From NCBI RefSeq assembly GCF_947496985.1, contig NZ_CANMEZ010000006.1:186001-250000 (forward strand): a DNA stretch of 64,000 nt. Direction: 5' to 3'. This document shows positions 33,625 through 43,334 of this stretch, one piece after another. How positions within the stretch are numbered: position 1 is the stretch's first letter; each line of letters opens with the position of its first letter. The translations under genes and the position numbers were made by a program. The stretch comes from an uncultured Kordia sp. (GTDB lineage: Bacteria > Bacteroidota > Bacteroidia > Flavobacteriales > Flavobacteriaceae). A model generated the notes under the pieces. The model had not been told where the DNA came from and ran no database searches. It saw only the letters and a program-made list of their open reading frames with translations.

Positions 33625-35139
33625 ATGGCAAAACTTTACGTATTTGGAATTGGAGGAACTGGAGCTAGAGTGATTAAATCATTAACAATGCTACTCGCTA
33701 CGGGAGTTACTACAAATTATGATATTGTACCAATTCTTATAGATCCTGATAGTGCAAGTGGAGATTTAAATAAAACAATAAAATTATTACGCGATTATCA
33801 AAATATTCAAAAACAAACTGAAGAATATGAACCAAATTTGTTCTTTAAGAATAAAATTTCAACGCTCACTGATGTTGTTGTTGAAAAAGGTAGTAGTGTG
33901 AAAGTAGTAGATGGTTTTCGCTTTGAGTTAGATGGCGTACAAAATTATAGGTTTAAAGATTTTATAGATTTTAATTCTCTGGATCAGAATAATAAGAACT
34001 TGACTAAGTTACTTTTTTCAGAAAAGAATTTAGACGCAGAATTGGAAGTAGGCTTTAAAGGACACCCAAATATTGGAAGTGTTGTTTTAAATCAGTTTTC
34101 AAAATCAGAAGTTTTTCAATCGTTCGCAGATAGTTTTCAAGAAGAAGATCGGATTTTTATCATCAGTTCTATTTTTGGTGGAACAGGAGCCGCAGGATTT
34201 CCACTTTTATTAAAAAATATTCGTAAAGGAATTGTTGGAGGGAAACATTATGCACATCTAAAAGATGCTAGAATCGGAGCTATTAGTATTCAACCATATT
34301 TTAAAGTCAAACAAGATGAAAGTTCAGAAATAGACAGCCATAGTTTTATTACAAAAACAAAGGCGGCTTTGCATTATTATTCCAGAAACATTACAGGGAA
34401 CAAATCTATCAATGCTTTGTATTATATTGGAGATACTGTTGATAATCCGTACGAAAATATCGAAGGTGGAACGAAACAAAAAAATGATGCGCATTTTATT
34501 GAAGTAGCTTCTGCCTTGTCTGTAATTGACTTTGCTAGTATTGATGACACACAATTAGAAACCATTAAAGAAACAGCTACATACCCTGTTTATAAAGAAT
34601 TTGGAGTTATGGCAGATGGACAAATTAACTTAAATACTTTATATGAAAGTACTAGGGAAATTTTACTATCAAATTTAACATCCTATTTTTATTTCAATTT
34701 ATTCTTAAAAGAAAAACTCAATTGGGCAATATCAAAATCGTATCCTTTTACCGAAGATGCTACTGCCAAGATTGACTCAAATTTTACACATCAATCATTT
34801 TACAAAACACTTTCTAATTTCAATTTGGAATACAGAATTTGGTTGGCACAATTACAACGAAATCAAGTATCATTTACTCCGTTTGAAATTGAGCCAGTAA
34901 TCAATCAATACAACGAAGTGACTGATTTCAAAGTAAACACTAAAAGCATTTTTACATTAGTACGAAATATTCCTGAACGCAAAGGCATAAATCCGTTTGC
35001 ACAAAACAATTATGAATTATTCGTAGATCATTTAAACAAAGCTTCACACAAATTAGGAAATGCACCTAACACTCCAAAACGATTTATGGGTGTCTTTTCA
35101 CAAGGAATAAAAACATTAGTTGATAAAAAATTACTATAA
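33625..35139 (+). CDS. Tubulin/FtsZ-fold GTPase-like protein, gene 3
   Basis: 504 residues. The N-terminus (LYVFGIGGTGARVIKSL) is a nucleotide-binding Rossmann start as in the tubulin superfamily, and residues 185-191 read GGTGAAG, the tubulin signature loop (GGGTGTG in FtsZ), preceded by FIISSIF. It resembles the 'tubulin-like' (Tubulin_2-type) family and not FtsZ: it is longer, lacks the FtsZ C-terminal peptide and is not in a division cluster. It may polymerise with GTP or act as a switch. Gene 4 follows after 2 bases, so the tubulin-like and actin-like proteins are coupled. Confidence 0.85.
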   Translation: MAKLYVFGIGGTGARVIKSLTMLLATGVTTNYDIVPILIDPDSASGDLNKTIKLLRDYQNIQKQTEEYEPNLFFKNKISTLTDVVVEKGSSVKVVDGFRFELDGVQNYRFKDFIDFNSLDQNNKNLTKLLFSEKNLDAELEVGFKGHPNIGSVVLNQFSKSEVFQSFADSFQEEDRIFIISSIFGGTGAAGFPLLLKNIRKGIVGGKHYAHLKDARIGAISIQPYFKVKQDESSEIDSHSFITKTKAALHYYSRNITGNKSINALYYIGDTVDNPYENIEGGTKQKNDAHFIEVASALSVIDFASIDDTQLETIKETATYPVYKEFGVMADGQINLNTLYESTREILLSNLTSYFYFNLFLKEKLNWAISKSYPFTEDATAKIDSNFTHQSFYKTLSNFNLEYRIWLAQLQRNQVSFTPFEIEPVINQYNEVTDFKVNTKSIFTLVRNIPERKGINPFAQNNYELFVDHLNKASHKLGNAPNTPKRFMGVFSQGIKTLVDKKLL

Positions 35140-35141
35140 TC

Positions 35142-38100
35142 ATGGCAAAAGTATTCAGATTATTCAAAGACAGAGATTTACAAGATTGGGAAGACAGAGG
35201 CGAAGCGTATGGACCATCAATTATTGAAGATATTAAAAACCCCGATGGTGATTATTCTAAAAATGACCCTACTTCTGTTCCAAGTCCGTTTGCTCGAATT
35301 GATTTAGCACGTGCAGCTTTCAAATATGTTGTAGATAGTAAAGATTTTAATGGAACTACCATTTATCACAAATTAGTTTCTGACTGTTTAGATGTTGCCG
35401 AATTATTTTTCAATGTTGATAAACTAGGCGACAGAGCGCAAATACTTTCTTGGGATAAAGAAATTGATTTAAACAAACTACTTGAATCTAATAATCCAAA
35501 ACATCGATTATATGGAGAAACGCTTGATTTATTTCTAAAACAAGATGCACAATCTAATAATTTTGACAAATTAAAGAAATTATATTTCGTTATTTACGAT
35601 AACAAAATTGTTGGTGGAACATCGCCTACTACACTATTCTTTAGTTCTGCTAATGATTTAAGTTTCGCCAGTATTGATAATGGCAATACTGTTTTGTTTG
35701 ATAAAAAATTGACGCCGCTCTATCAACGAGATTTAGAATTTCAGAAATATTTATATCTTTTGTTTTCTGCATATCCTGAATTAGCAACTTCGATGCGAGA
35801 TTTTTCAAGTTATCTAGCAGATAATTTAAAAATACTTGACAACACGAATAATGCTTTGTATAAAGAAATTACCGATTATGAAGCTACAGATGCAAGAGAA
35901 CTCATCACAATACTTAATAATACGTATGATGCACTTGATACAGGCGCACAAGGTTCAAAATTAGAAGTTTTAGGAAATCCACTTAAAAAAGTAAAAATAG
36001 CAGATCGGAAAATTTTAATTGAAGAAAATAGTGAATTTGTCATCAATTCAAACAAATCTGCACTAAAACCATTAGTCTTACAAAATAACTTTTCTGATTC
36101 GCTTGTTTACACAGATATCAATGTGTTGTGGAATAGCAATTGGAAAGTTCCGTATCATGACGAACGATCAATGGATGAGCGAACTTTACCCGAACAAATT
36201 GATAAGTATCCGTATTTAACAGTAAGTGATTTTCTACAACCGAATTTGATTCGATTAAATTACCCTATTAATAAAGAAAAATACTTTGATGGAAATGTTC
36301 GCTATGAAGGTGGCGACCAAACAAAAAGTTTTATACTTCCATTAAAAAATGAATTCTTTAATTATTTTAATACTTCCGATTTACAACGTTCCATGCACGA
36401 CGGAAAACCAATGTTTGAAATGGTTGTATATCCAAACTCTGTGGAAGTTTATATAAGAATTCCTATAAGAGGAAATGTGTCTGTTAATTATATTACTTTT
36501 TGGCGAACTTATGATAATCCTACGGCAAAAGACGATGGAACGTTTGTGACTAAAAAATCTGATATTACTAAGAATAAAGGAAGTGTTACTGAAAATTCTA
36601 TCTCTTTAGTTGTCTATCCATTCATTAAAGTAAATGATGAAGAAAAATCATTTTATAGGATTATGTTCTTAGATAATGATATTAGTCACAACAAAAAGGA
36701 TTTAAACTATAATTTGGCTTTCTATAATAATCAAGGTAATAATCCAATTAAACTCAAAGATAAAAAGAATAGAAGTGAAAAATCTGACATCTATATACAG
36801 ACTGATTTTTACGTATTAGAAAATAAGTTTGACTATATAGAAGTAGGAAATGAAAATTCTTATGGAATAATAATTCCATTATTAATTCAAGTCAGTCAAG
36901 GTACAGATTCGTTCTCATTTGCTATAGATTTTGGAACAACTAATACACATATTGAATATAAAATAAATAGTGAAAAAAATATAAAACCTTTAGATATTAA
37001 CATAAAAGATGTTCAATATGCTACAATGTTTTCTTCTGAAATATTAGGTGATAGTAGATTTTTTGAAGCTAATAATATGTCTGAATTTATTAGACATGAA
37101 TTATTTCCAAGTTTAATTAATAGTGAATCCGAATTTAATTTTCCAACAAGAACTGTTCTAAATGAAAGTAAAAAACTTAATATCCAAAAATCAACTTACT
37201 CATTAGCAGATTTCAATATTCCTTTTGACTATGAAAAGTATGTATCAAAAGATAATTCTGAAATTTCGACAAATCTCAAATGGTCCAATGATGATGAGAA
37301 TTTAATTAGGATAGAACGATATTTTGAAAACTTATTATTTCTAATTAGAACAAAGATTTTGCGCAATAACGGTAAGCTTAGTAAAACAAAATTAACTTGG
37401 TTTTATCCATCTAGCATGTCATCCACAAGACGAGATGATTTAGGGAAATTATGGAATGAATTATTCAAAAAATATATTTCAGAAGATAATATACCGACTG
37501 GTCTATCAGAATCTATTGCTCCATATTATTTTTACATGAAAAAAAGAGGGATATCTGCAGCTAATAAACCTGTAGTTGGTATTGATATAGGCGGTGGCAC
37601 TAGTGATATTGTAATTTATCAAGGGAAGAAACCTATTTTATTATCCTCTGTGCGTTTTGCCGCTAATACCGTATTTGGTGATGCATATGGTAATTCCCCT
37701 GAAACTAATGGATTTGTATTGAAGTTCAAAGAACTCTTTTACAATCTACTTGAAACAAATGAATTAAACGACCTATGTGCAGTACTTGAACAAATTAGTC
37801 ACAAAGAAAAATCTGAAGATATAAGTACCTACTTATTTTCGCTAGAAAACAATAAATCCATTTTAGAAAATAATATACCTATTTCGTATAACCAAAAATT
37901 GGTTAAAGACGATGAATTGAAAATAGTTTTTCTTACTTTCTTCGCTTCCATTATGTATCATGTTGCCAAGCTTATGAAGGCTAATGACCTTATAATTCCA
38001 AAAAACATAATTTTCAGTGGTACAGGTTCTAAAATGTTGTCCCTTGCTGACGGTAGTGTAGATCATAATAAATTAAAAAAACTTACTGAATTAATCTTTA

Positions 38101-38594
38101 AAAAAGTTTACAAACATGATGAAATCAGCAAAATAGTAATCGAACAAGACAAAAACCCTAAAGAAATAACTTGTAAAGGAGGCTTGCTTATTGATGTTGA
38201 TATTGAAGATGTAGAGGATATTAAGACTGTTCTTTTAGGAGATAATGAAAATACTTTAGTTCCAAGAGAATCTTTTAAATATTCAGAAATCGAAAATCAT
38301 CCAAAACTTGATAATGTAGTTAAAGAAGTTAACAACTTTATAAATATTCTATTTGAAATTCATGAGGATTTTAATTTTTCTAAAAACTTTGGAATAAATG
38401 CTAGACATATAGATGACTATAAAGAAATTCTAAAAGATGATCTTATGGGATACCTAAAAGAAGGAATACAAAGTAAGATTGATGAACTTCAAGGAAACAC
38501 TAAAATTGATATTGAAGAATCGCTTTTCTTTTATCCTTTAGTAGGAGCAATAAATAAACTTGCATATAAAATTTCTCAATATGATGAAAATTAA
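35142..38594 (+). CDS. Giant actin/Hsp70-fold ATPase, gene 4
   Basis: 1150 residues. The first ~590 residues are a novel region. The ATPase core lies in the second half: phosphate-1 loop AIDFGTTNTH (Asp596, Gly598, Thr599, Thr600), phosphate-2 loop GIDIGGGTSD (Asp815, Gly817-819, Thr820) and adenosine loop SGTGSKM (960-964). This is the actin/Hsp70/MreB fold, but Hsp70s begin with the core, so the N-terminal extension is unusual. No signal peptide or membrane segment: a cytosolic protein. It lies 2 bases after the tubulin-like gene and overlaps gene 5 by 14 bases. It may load, polymerise or remodel a partner. Confidence 0.88.
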   Translation: MAKVFRLFKDRDLQDWEDRGEAYGPSIIEDIKNPDGDYSKNDPTSVPSPFARIDLARAAFKYVVDSKDFNGTTIYHKLVSDCLDVAELFFNVDKLGDRAQILSWDKEIDLNKLLESNNPKHRLYGETLDLFLKQDAQSNNFDKLKKLYFVIYDNKIVGGTSPTTLFFSSANDLSFASIDNGNTVLFDKKLTPLYQRDLEFQKYLYLLFSAYPELATSMRDFSSYLADNLKILDNTNNALYKEITDYEATDARELITILNNTYDALDTGAQGSKLEVLGNPLKKVKIADRKILIEENSEFVINSNKSALKPLVLQNNFSDSLVYTDINVLWNSNWKVPYHDERSMDERTLPEQIDKYPYLTVSDFLQPNLIRLNYPINKEKYFDGNVRYEGGDQTKSFILPLKNEFFNYFNTSDLQRSMHDGKPMFEMVVYPNSVEVYIRIPIRGNVSVNYITFWRTYDNPTAKDDGTFVTKKSDITKNKGSVTENSISLVVYPFIKVNDEEKSFYRIMFLDNDISHNKKDLNYNLAFYNNQGNNPIKLKDKKNRSEKSDIYIQTDFYVLENKFDYIEVGNENSYGIIIPLLIQVSQGTDSFSFAIDFGTTNTHIEYKINSEKNIKPLDINIKDVQYATMFSSEILGDSRFFEANNMSEFIRHELFPSLINSESEFNFPTRTVLNESKKLNIQKSTYSLADFNIPFDYEKYVSKDNSEISTNLKWSNDDENLIRIERYFENLLFLIRTKILRNNGKLSKTKLTWFYPSSMSSTRRDDLGKLWNELFKKYISEDNIPTGLSESIAPYYFYMKKRGISAANKPVVGIDIGGGTSDIVIYQGKKPILLSSVRFAANTVFGDAYGNSPETNGFVLKFKELFYNLLETNELNDLCAVLEQISHKEKSEDISTYLFSLENNKSILENNIPISYNQKLVKDDELKIVFLTFFASIMYHVAKLMKANDLIIPKNIIFSGTGSKMLSLADGSVDHNKLKKLTELIFKKVYKHDEISKIVIEQDKNPKEITCKGGLLIDVDIEDVEDIKTVLLGDNENTLVPRESFKYSEIENHPKLDNVVKEVNNFINILFEIHEDFNFSKNFGINARHIDDYKEILKDDLMGYLKEGIQSKIDELQGNTKIDIEESLFFYPLVGAINKLAYKISQYDEN

Positions 38595-39915
38595 AACAAA
38601 AAAATTCAGATATATAGTTGTTATACTTCTCATTTTTTTTAGCAAATTATTAATAGCTCAGGACAAGAAGGAAGTTGCGTTTGAAAAAGCTATAGATTAC
38701 TGCGAATGTATGATAACTTATAAATATGTTTCATTATATGCAGAAAAGACTGACGCTACTGAAAATGAAAAAGAAATTTTTACAAATTTCAATAAAGGAG
38801 AAATTTGCAAAAATAATCCTATTCCAAATTTAAAATCTTTAATAGTTGATACTGATGGTAAAGGGTTTCCAAGAGGTCTTCCTAAGATTGTAAAAATTAC
38901 AAATGATATTAAAAAAAATGTTGAGCATATTGATCAATCTAGAGATGATATAATACTGTTGATATTTAATAAATATTTAAATCCAAAAACTGAAAATCTA
39001 TTTTCCCTTTTTTTTAATGCAAATAATCGAAGAAAGCCTGTTAAAAATCAAATTCTAAATACTCTAAAAAAAGATAGTTTCTTAAATGATATTCTAAAAG
39101 ATTTTGAAATTAAGACAACTTCTATACCAACTAAAAATAATGATAGTATTATCAATCTAATAAATGACAAGCTATACACCCTAGAAAAATCAATTAAAGA
39201 ACTAGGTAAAAAGCAGCAAAACATGGAATCCTGCAATCAAATATTTTTTTTCACTACCTTAATTTTTCTCTTAACATCATTCATTTTATCTTTTCTACTT
39301 TATAGAATGAGGAAAAAGATAAAAAATAAAAAAACTAGTTTGAGTAAATTAACTACTAATCAACTATCGGAAGAAGAGATTAATTTAAAACTTGAAGAAC
39401 GAATTTCAATGATTACAGAAAAAAAATTATTGGATCTTGAGGAAAAATTAAAAAATATAATAGAAACTAAAAAATCAGTAAAAACAGAGCATGATTACAA
39501 TAACGAAGTAAAAGATTCAGATAGTCCAAAGAAAACTATTAGAGATAATGAAACTAAAACCGACAGCTTTAATACATCTATAAATGTAAGTCAAGATATT
39601 CTCTATGCTCCTAGTCCCAATAAAGATGGAAGTTTTGATGCTTCTGTGGTAGTAGAAACTGAAAATCCATCTAAAAGCTTTTATAAGCTATATCTTTTTG
39701 AAAATAGTAAAACAGCTAAGTTTGAATTCTTGAATACAGAGAGAGCTGTAAGAGTTGCTGCTAGTTCATATGAAATGATTATCAAACCATTATGTAAAGT
39801 TAAAGGCAGTATAAATTCTAACGCAAAAAAGATCTATACATCAGAAAAAGGTATTCTTATAAAAAGAGGTGACAACTGGGTTTTAGATAAAAAAGCTGAG
39901 ATTAAATATGAATAG
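38581..39915 (+). CDS. Membrane coiled-coil protein, gene 5
   Basis: 444 residues from the ATG at 38581 (another ATG follows); earlier codons lie inside gene 4. An N-terminal signal/anchor (about 10-28) precedes a periplasmic region with CECM and a further Cys, probably a disulfide. A second membrane helix (about 222-245) is followed by a Lys/Glu-rich cytosolic coiled coil (about 250-320) and a conserved-looking C-terminal beta domain (about 335-444). It overlaps gene 4 by 14 bases and gene 6 by 8. It probably links the envelope part to the cytosolic ATPase. No family recognised. Confidence 0.75.
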   Translation: MMKIKTKKFRYIVVILLIFFSKLLIAQDKKEVAFEKAIDYCECMITYKYVSLYAEKTDATENEKEIFTNFNKGEICKNNPIPNLKSLIVDTDGKGFPRGLPKIVKITNDIKKNVEHIDQSRDDIILLIFNKYLNPKTENLFSLFFNANNRRKPVKNQILNTLKKDSFLNDILKDFEIKTTSIPTKNNDSIINLINDKLYTLEKSIKELGKKQQNMESCNQIFFFTTLIFLLTSFILSFLLYRMRKKIKNKKTSLSKLTTNQLSEEEINLKLEERISMITEKKLLDLEEKLKNIIETKKSVKTEHDYNNEVKDSDSPKKTIRDNETKTDSFNTSINVSQDILYAPSPNKDGSFDASVVVETENPSKSFYKLYLFENSKTAKFEFLNTERAVRVAASSYEMIIKPLCKVKGSINSNAKKIYTSEKGILIKRGDNWVLDKKAEIKYE

Positions 39916-41539
39916 TAGTGGCATCAACTATATCACCATATTTGAAACTGTCTTAATTGTAGGTATTATTTTCTACCAATTAGTGGAAGCCTATCGTGTG
40001 CGTAAAAAAATCAACGGTTTTTCCAAACTGATTCCAGCGAAGAATTCCCTCTCGGTAAAACAACTTTCTATTTTAAAAAATGAAGATTCAGCTAGCATTA
40101 ATATCAGTCAACTAAATTCTACAACAAGTAGTAATCCAGTTTTTAAAGAAATACTAAATGATATTAATTCTTATTTAAGAAAACATCATGAAGTTGCTAC
40201 TGATTTTGACAGTCTAAAAGATATTACCGAACGTCATTTAGAAACCGAAGACGAAGCCATTCAACAAACTTTGAGTATTCCACTCTATTTGGGATTAATG
40301 GGAACTATTCTCGGAATTATTTTTGGTTTGGCAAATTTATTTTTTGTTTCTAATAGTGAAAATGATTTCGAAATACAAGGTTTCTTAATAGGTGTTGCCA
40401 TTGCCATGTGCGCAAGTTTAATTGGATTGGCAGTTACTGTATTTAATTCAAATTACGTATATAAAAAAGCACGTATAAAGTTTGACAAAGCGAAAAATCA
40501 GTTTTATAATTTTATTCAAATTAAACTGCTTTCACAAGAAGACCAAAAAGTTTCTGCTGATGTCATCACAATACATAATAGTATTACTGATTTCAATACT
40601 AATTTTTCAACAAACATTGAGAATCTTGGAAAAATCTTATTGAAAAATTATGATGCCGTCATTGCGCAGGATGAAATCTTATCTAAACTAGAAAAAGTAG
40701 ACATTTATAAATTTGCGGAAGCGAACGCAATCATTTTTAGAGAACTCAAAGAAGGTGCAACTGAATTTCAGCAACTAAATTCAAATGTAAAAACGTTAAA
40801 CACTTCTATACAAGGAACTACAGAACTTACGTTCGCATTCAATGCACTCTTACAAAAAACGAATAATTTCGAAGCACTCGCCGAAAAACTAGATCAAGGA
40901 GTTCAAAAAAGTAACGAACTAGGGCATTTTTTACAGAACCATTTTACAGTCATAGAACAACGTGGGGAAATTTTAGACGATGCTGTCAAAGATTATGATG
41001 ATATGTTAGTCAAATCATTGGTAGCATTACGAAAATATACGGAAGAAAGTATCGAATCCATTAAAACAGTCATAAAAAAAGAAGAAGATTTGTTAGCCAA
41101 GTCTTTTGAACAGTATAGTAGTGAACTATCTTACTTACCATTGCTAAATGATCTAACAGAGAAATCGGATGAACTAAAAAATACATTCGCTACTAAACTT
41201 GAAAATAATGAAAAAGTATTAGAAACCATTTTGGTGGAGTTGAAAAAAACTAATGATACTAAAGATGAAAATAATATAGAATCACTTACTGAAAATTTCA
41301 AAAAACAATCAGAAGATTTGAGAATTGAGTTATCAAATAAACTTGAACGAAATGAGAAGGTTTTGGAAGCTATTTTGGAGGAGTTGAAAAAAAATTATTC
41401 ACAAAATAAAAAAATAAACAATAACAAAGCTACAGAAGGTACAGAAGGTACTAAAAACGAAAAAAGTGATAAGAATAAAGTAGTTGATAAGAATATTTTT
41501 ACACAATTTAAAAAATGGTGGTTTAGAAAAGATGATTGA
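39908..41539 (+). CDS. MotA/TolQ/ExbB-like channel with long tail, gene 6
   Basis: 543 residues. One N-terminal helix (about 9-27) and two close helices (about 117-142 and 150-178; GLMGTILGIIFGLANLF, GVAIAMCASLIGLAVTVF) give the MotA/TolQ/ExbB proton-channel pattern. A ~360-residue cytosolic coiled-coil tail follows, with a 17-residue unit (NEKVLETILVELKK / NEKVLEAILEELKK) repeated near 433 and 480. A long tail on a MotA-like protein recalls ZorA of Zorya defence systems. Its partner should be the MotB-like gene 8. It overlaps genes 5 and 7 by 8 bases each. Confidence 0.85.
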   Translation: MNSSGINYITIFETVLIVGIIFYQLVEAYRVRKKINGFSKLIPAKNSLSVKQLSILKNEDSASINISQLNSTTSSNPVFKEILNDINSYLRKHHEVATDFDSLKDITERHLETEDEAIQQTLSIPLYLGLMGTILGIIFGLANLFFVSNSENDFEIQGFLIGVAIAMCASLIGLAVTVFNSNYVYKKARIKFDKAKNQFYNFIQIKLLSQEDQKVSADVITIHNSITDFNTNFSTNIENLGKILLKNYDAVIAQDEILSKLEKVDIYKFAEANAIIFRELKEGATEFQQLNSNVKTLNTSIQGTTELTFAFNALLQKTNNFEALAEKLDQGVQKSNELGHFLQNHFTVIEQRGEILDDAVKDYDDMLVKSLVALRKYTEESIESIKTVIKKEEDLLAKSFEQYSSELSYLPLLNDLTEKSDELKNTFATKLENNEKVLETILVELKKTNDTKDENNIESLTENFKKQSEDLRIELSNKLERNEKVLEAILEELKKNYSQNKKINNNKATEGTEGTKNEKSDKNKVVDKNIFTQFKKWWFRKDD

Positions 41540-43334
41540 TTTAATATTAGATAACATTTCGTACATATCATTGATTATAACTTTATTATTACTATTAATT
41601 TATAGCTTTTTGAAACAAAAATTTAATTTAATAGTGATTACCACAAAAGATATTCTACCTAAAGTTTTAGGAAGTTTTTTAGTAATTTTTATAGCTTTGA
41701 TTGCCATAATATTTAGTATACATGCCGATGTTTTCTCTAGCTATGACAAACATAATACTAATTCTAAACCACAATATGATTGGTTTAACATATCTAATGT
41801 AATAAACTTTCCATACGATCAGTATGAAATCAATATTGATAACAACTACCCTAAGACCATTTTAAACTTGAATAAAGAATTTAAAGATAAAAAGACAAGG
41901 AAAGTTACAATTATTTTAGATAGAACTGGGTCTTTGATTAAAAAAGAAAAAAAAACACAATACAGGAGAAATTTAAAAGAGAAATTATTACAAATCCTGT
42001 ATATGAAAGTAGAAAAAAAATGTTTTAATGACACTAAATTCTTAAAGGTTGAAGATCTATTTCTTTTAACTGCTTTAAGTAAAATAAGCGATGATGCAAC
42101 GAGTTTTGAAAAAACTATTGTACAAGTTGTTATATATACTGGATTTGATTTGGAAAAAAGTAAAAAAGAATCTGGAACATTTTATGAGATACCAATAAAA
42201 CATCTAGATATAAATGAAGTTCCTTTGCTAACTGTTTTTAAAGATATTATTAAAGAATTAAGAATAATAAACAAACAAAAAACTATTATTGCTGGGAGAG
42301 ATACTAATTTCTCCGATTTAGCCGAAGTATTAAGCCATGAAATTTTCCTAAACAGATACAAATACAAAAATTACAATCATAAAAGTCTTATCATTCTTAG
42401 TGATTTTGTACATGAAGAAGAATCAGGAGCTTATTTTTACGAAGTGGTTCAACATTTAGGGAAAATTAATAATTTGGTTAATCAAGTAAATCTAGTTTCA
42501 TTTAATCCTCCAAATATAGACAAAATTGGAATCGCAAAAAAAACTAAAAATATCTTTAGAAAGACATTTAACGATTTATATTTTTATGAGTTTGAAGAAT
42601 ATTTAAATTCTGAAATCCCCAATCATGAACAAATTAATAGAATGTTTAGCTCTACAATTGACGATACTGAACCTTTGATTTTGTATCATTCTTTTAACAA
42701 TGAAAGCTATAAATATGACTATGCAGGTCAGATTAAGATTGAAAATTTATATTCAAAATCAGTTATACTAAATTATGGAAACAGAATAAAACCTAATAAT
42801 TATGTTGGTGAATACAATTATTTAAAAATAAAAAATAAAAATAATTACAGAAAAATTTATCCTTTTCAAGCTACAAAAATTGATTCAGATGAAACCTATG
42901 AAATTCATTTTACATACAACGGAAAGAGTAATAAAAATATTTTTTTAGAACTTAACTCACCAGAGAAAACAAAGATTATAAGAAAACAAATATTATTGAG
43001 ACCTGTACTACCAAAAACCTCTTGTATATATTTGATTTGTTTATATTTTCTAGCAAATTCTTTATTAATAACTATAAGTATCTATTATATAACAATTATG
43101 ATTGTAAGTTATTGTACAACCGCTAAAAAAAATAATGGTTTTAAAGTATTCATCATTATACCATTATTTTTTTTAATTTTCTTTTTATTTAAAACAAGTT
43201 TAATAGATAGCTTTTCCAATTTATTTGCTATTCAAGAATTAAAAATTAAACTCATTGTTATATTAATTAGTTTGTTTATTATTCCATTATTTATATTTTC
43301 ATATAATTCCAAAAACTATATTATAGAAAAATGA
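41532..43334 (+). CDS. Membrane-anchored vWA protein, gene 7
   Basis: 600 residues from the ATG at 41532, which overlaps gene 6 by 8 bases; earlier starts lie within gene 6. Two membrane helices (about 7-27 and 43-64) precede a vWA domain (about 120-370) with the metal loop ILDRTGSL (Asp130, Thr132, Ser134) and Asp291 in IILSDFV. A beta region (about 370-490) leads to three C-terminal membrane helices (about 500-595). The frame is strikingly AT-rich, more than its neighbours. It sits between the channel genes 6 and 8, with an ATGA overlap to gene 8. Confidence 0.8.
   Translation: MIDLILDNISYISLIITLLLLLIYSFLKQKFNLIVITTKDILPKVLGSFLVIFIALIAIIFSIHADVFSSYDKHNTNSKPQYDWFNISNVINFPYDQYEINIDNNYPKTILNLNKEFKDKKTRKVTIILDRTGSLIKKEKKTQYRRNLKEKLLQILYMKVEKKCFNDTKFLKVEDLFLLTALSKISDDATSFEKTIVQVVIYTGFDLEKSKKESGTFYEIPIKHLDINEVPLLTVFKDIIKELRIINKQKTIIAGRDTNFSDLAEVLSHEIFLNRYKYKNYNHKSLIILSDFVHEEESGAYFYEVVQHLGKINNLVNQVNLVSFNPPNIDKIGIAKKTKNIFRKTFNDLYFYEFEEYLNSEIPNHEQINRMFSSTIDDTEPLILYHSFNNESYKYDYAGQIKIENLYSKSVILNYGNRIKPNNYVGEYNYLKIKNKNNYRKIYPFQATKIDSDETYEIHFTYNGKSNKNIFLELNSPEKTKIIRKQILLRPVLPKTSCIYLICLYFLANSLLITISIYYITIMIVSYCTTAKKNNGFKVFIIIPLFFLIFFLFKTSLIDSFSNLFAIQELKIKLIVILISLFIIPLFIFSYNSKNYIIEK

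Noticed and set aside
33625-38594. ftsZ-ftsA cell-division pair
   Set aside because: The tubulin-like protein is longer than FtsZ, lacks its C-terminal peptide and has a different loop; the actin-like protein has its core in the second half. No mur, ftsQ or division genes are near.
41431-41449. TACAGAAGG tandem repeat as a phase-variable site
   Set aside because: Only two 9-base units, in frame; copy change would not break the protein.
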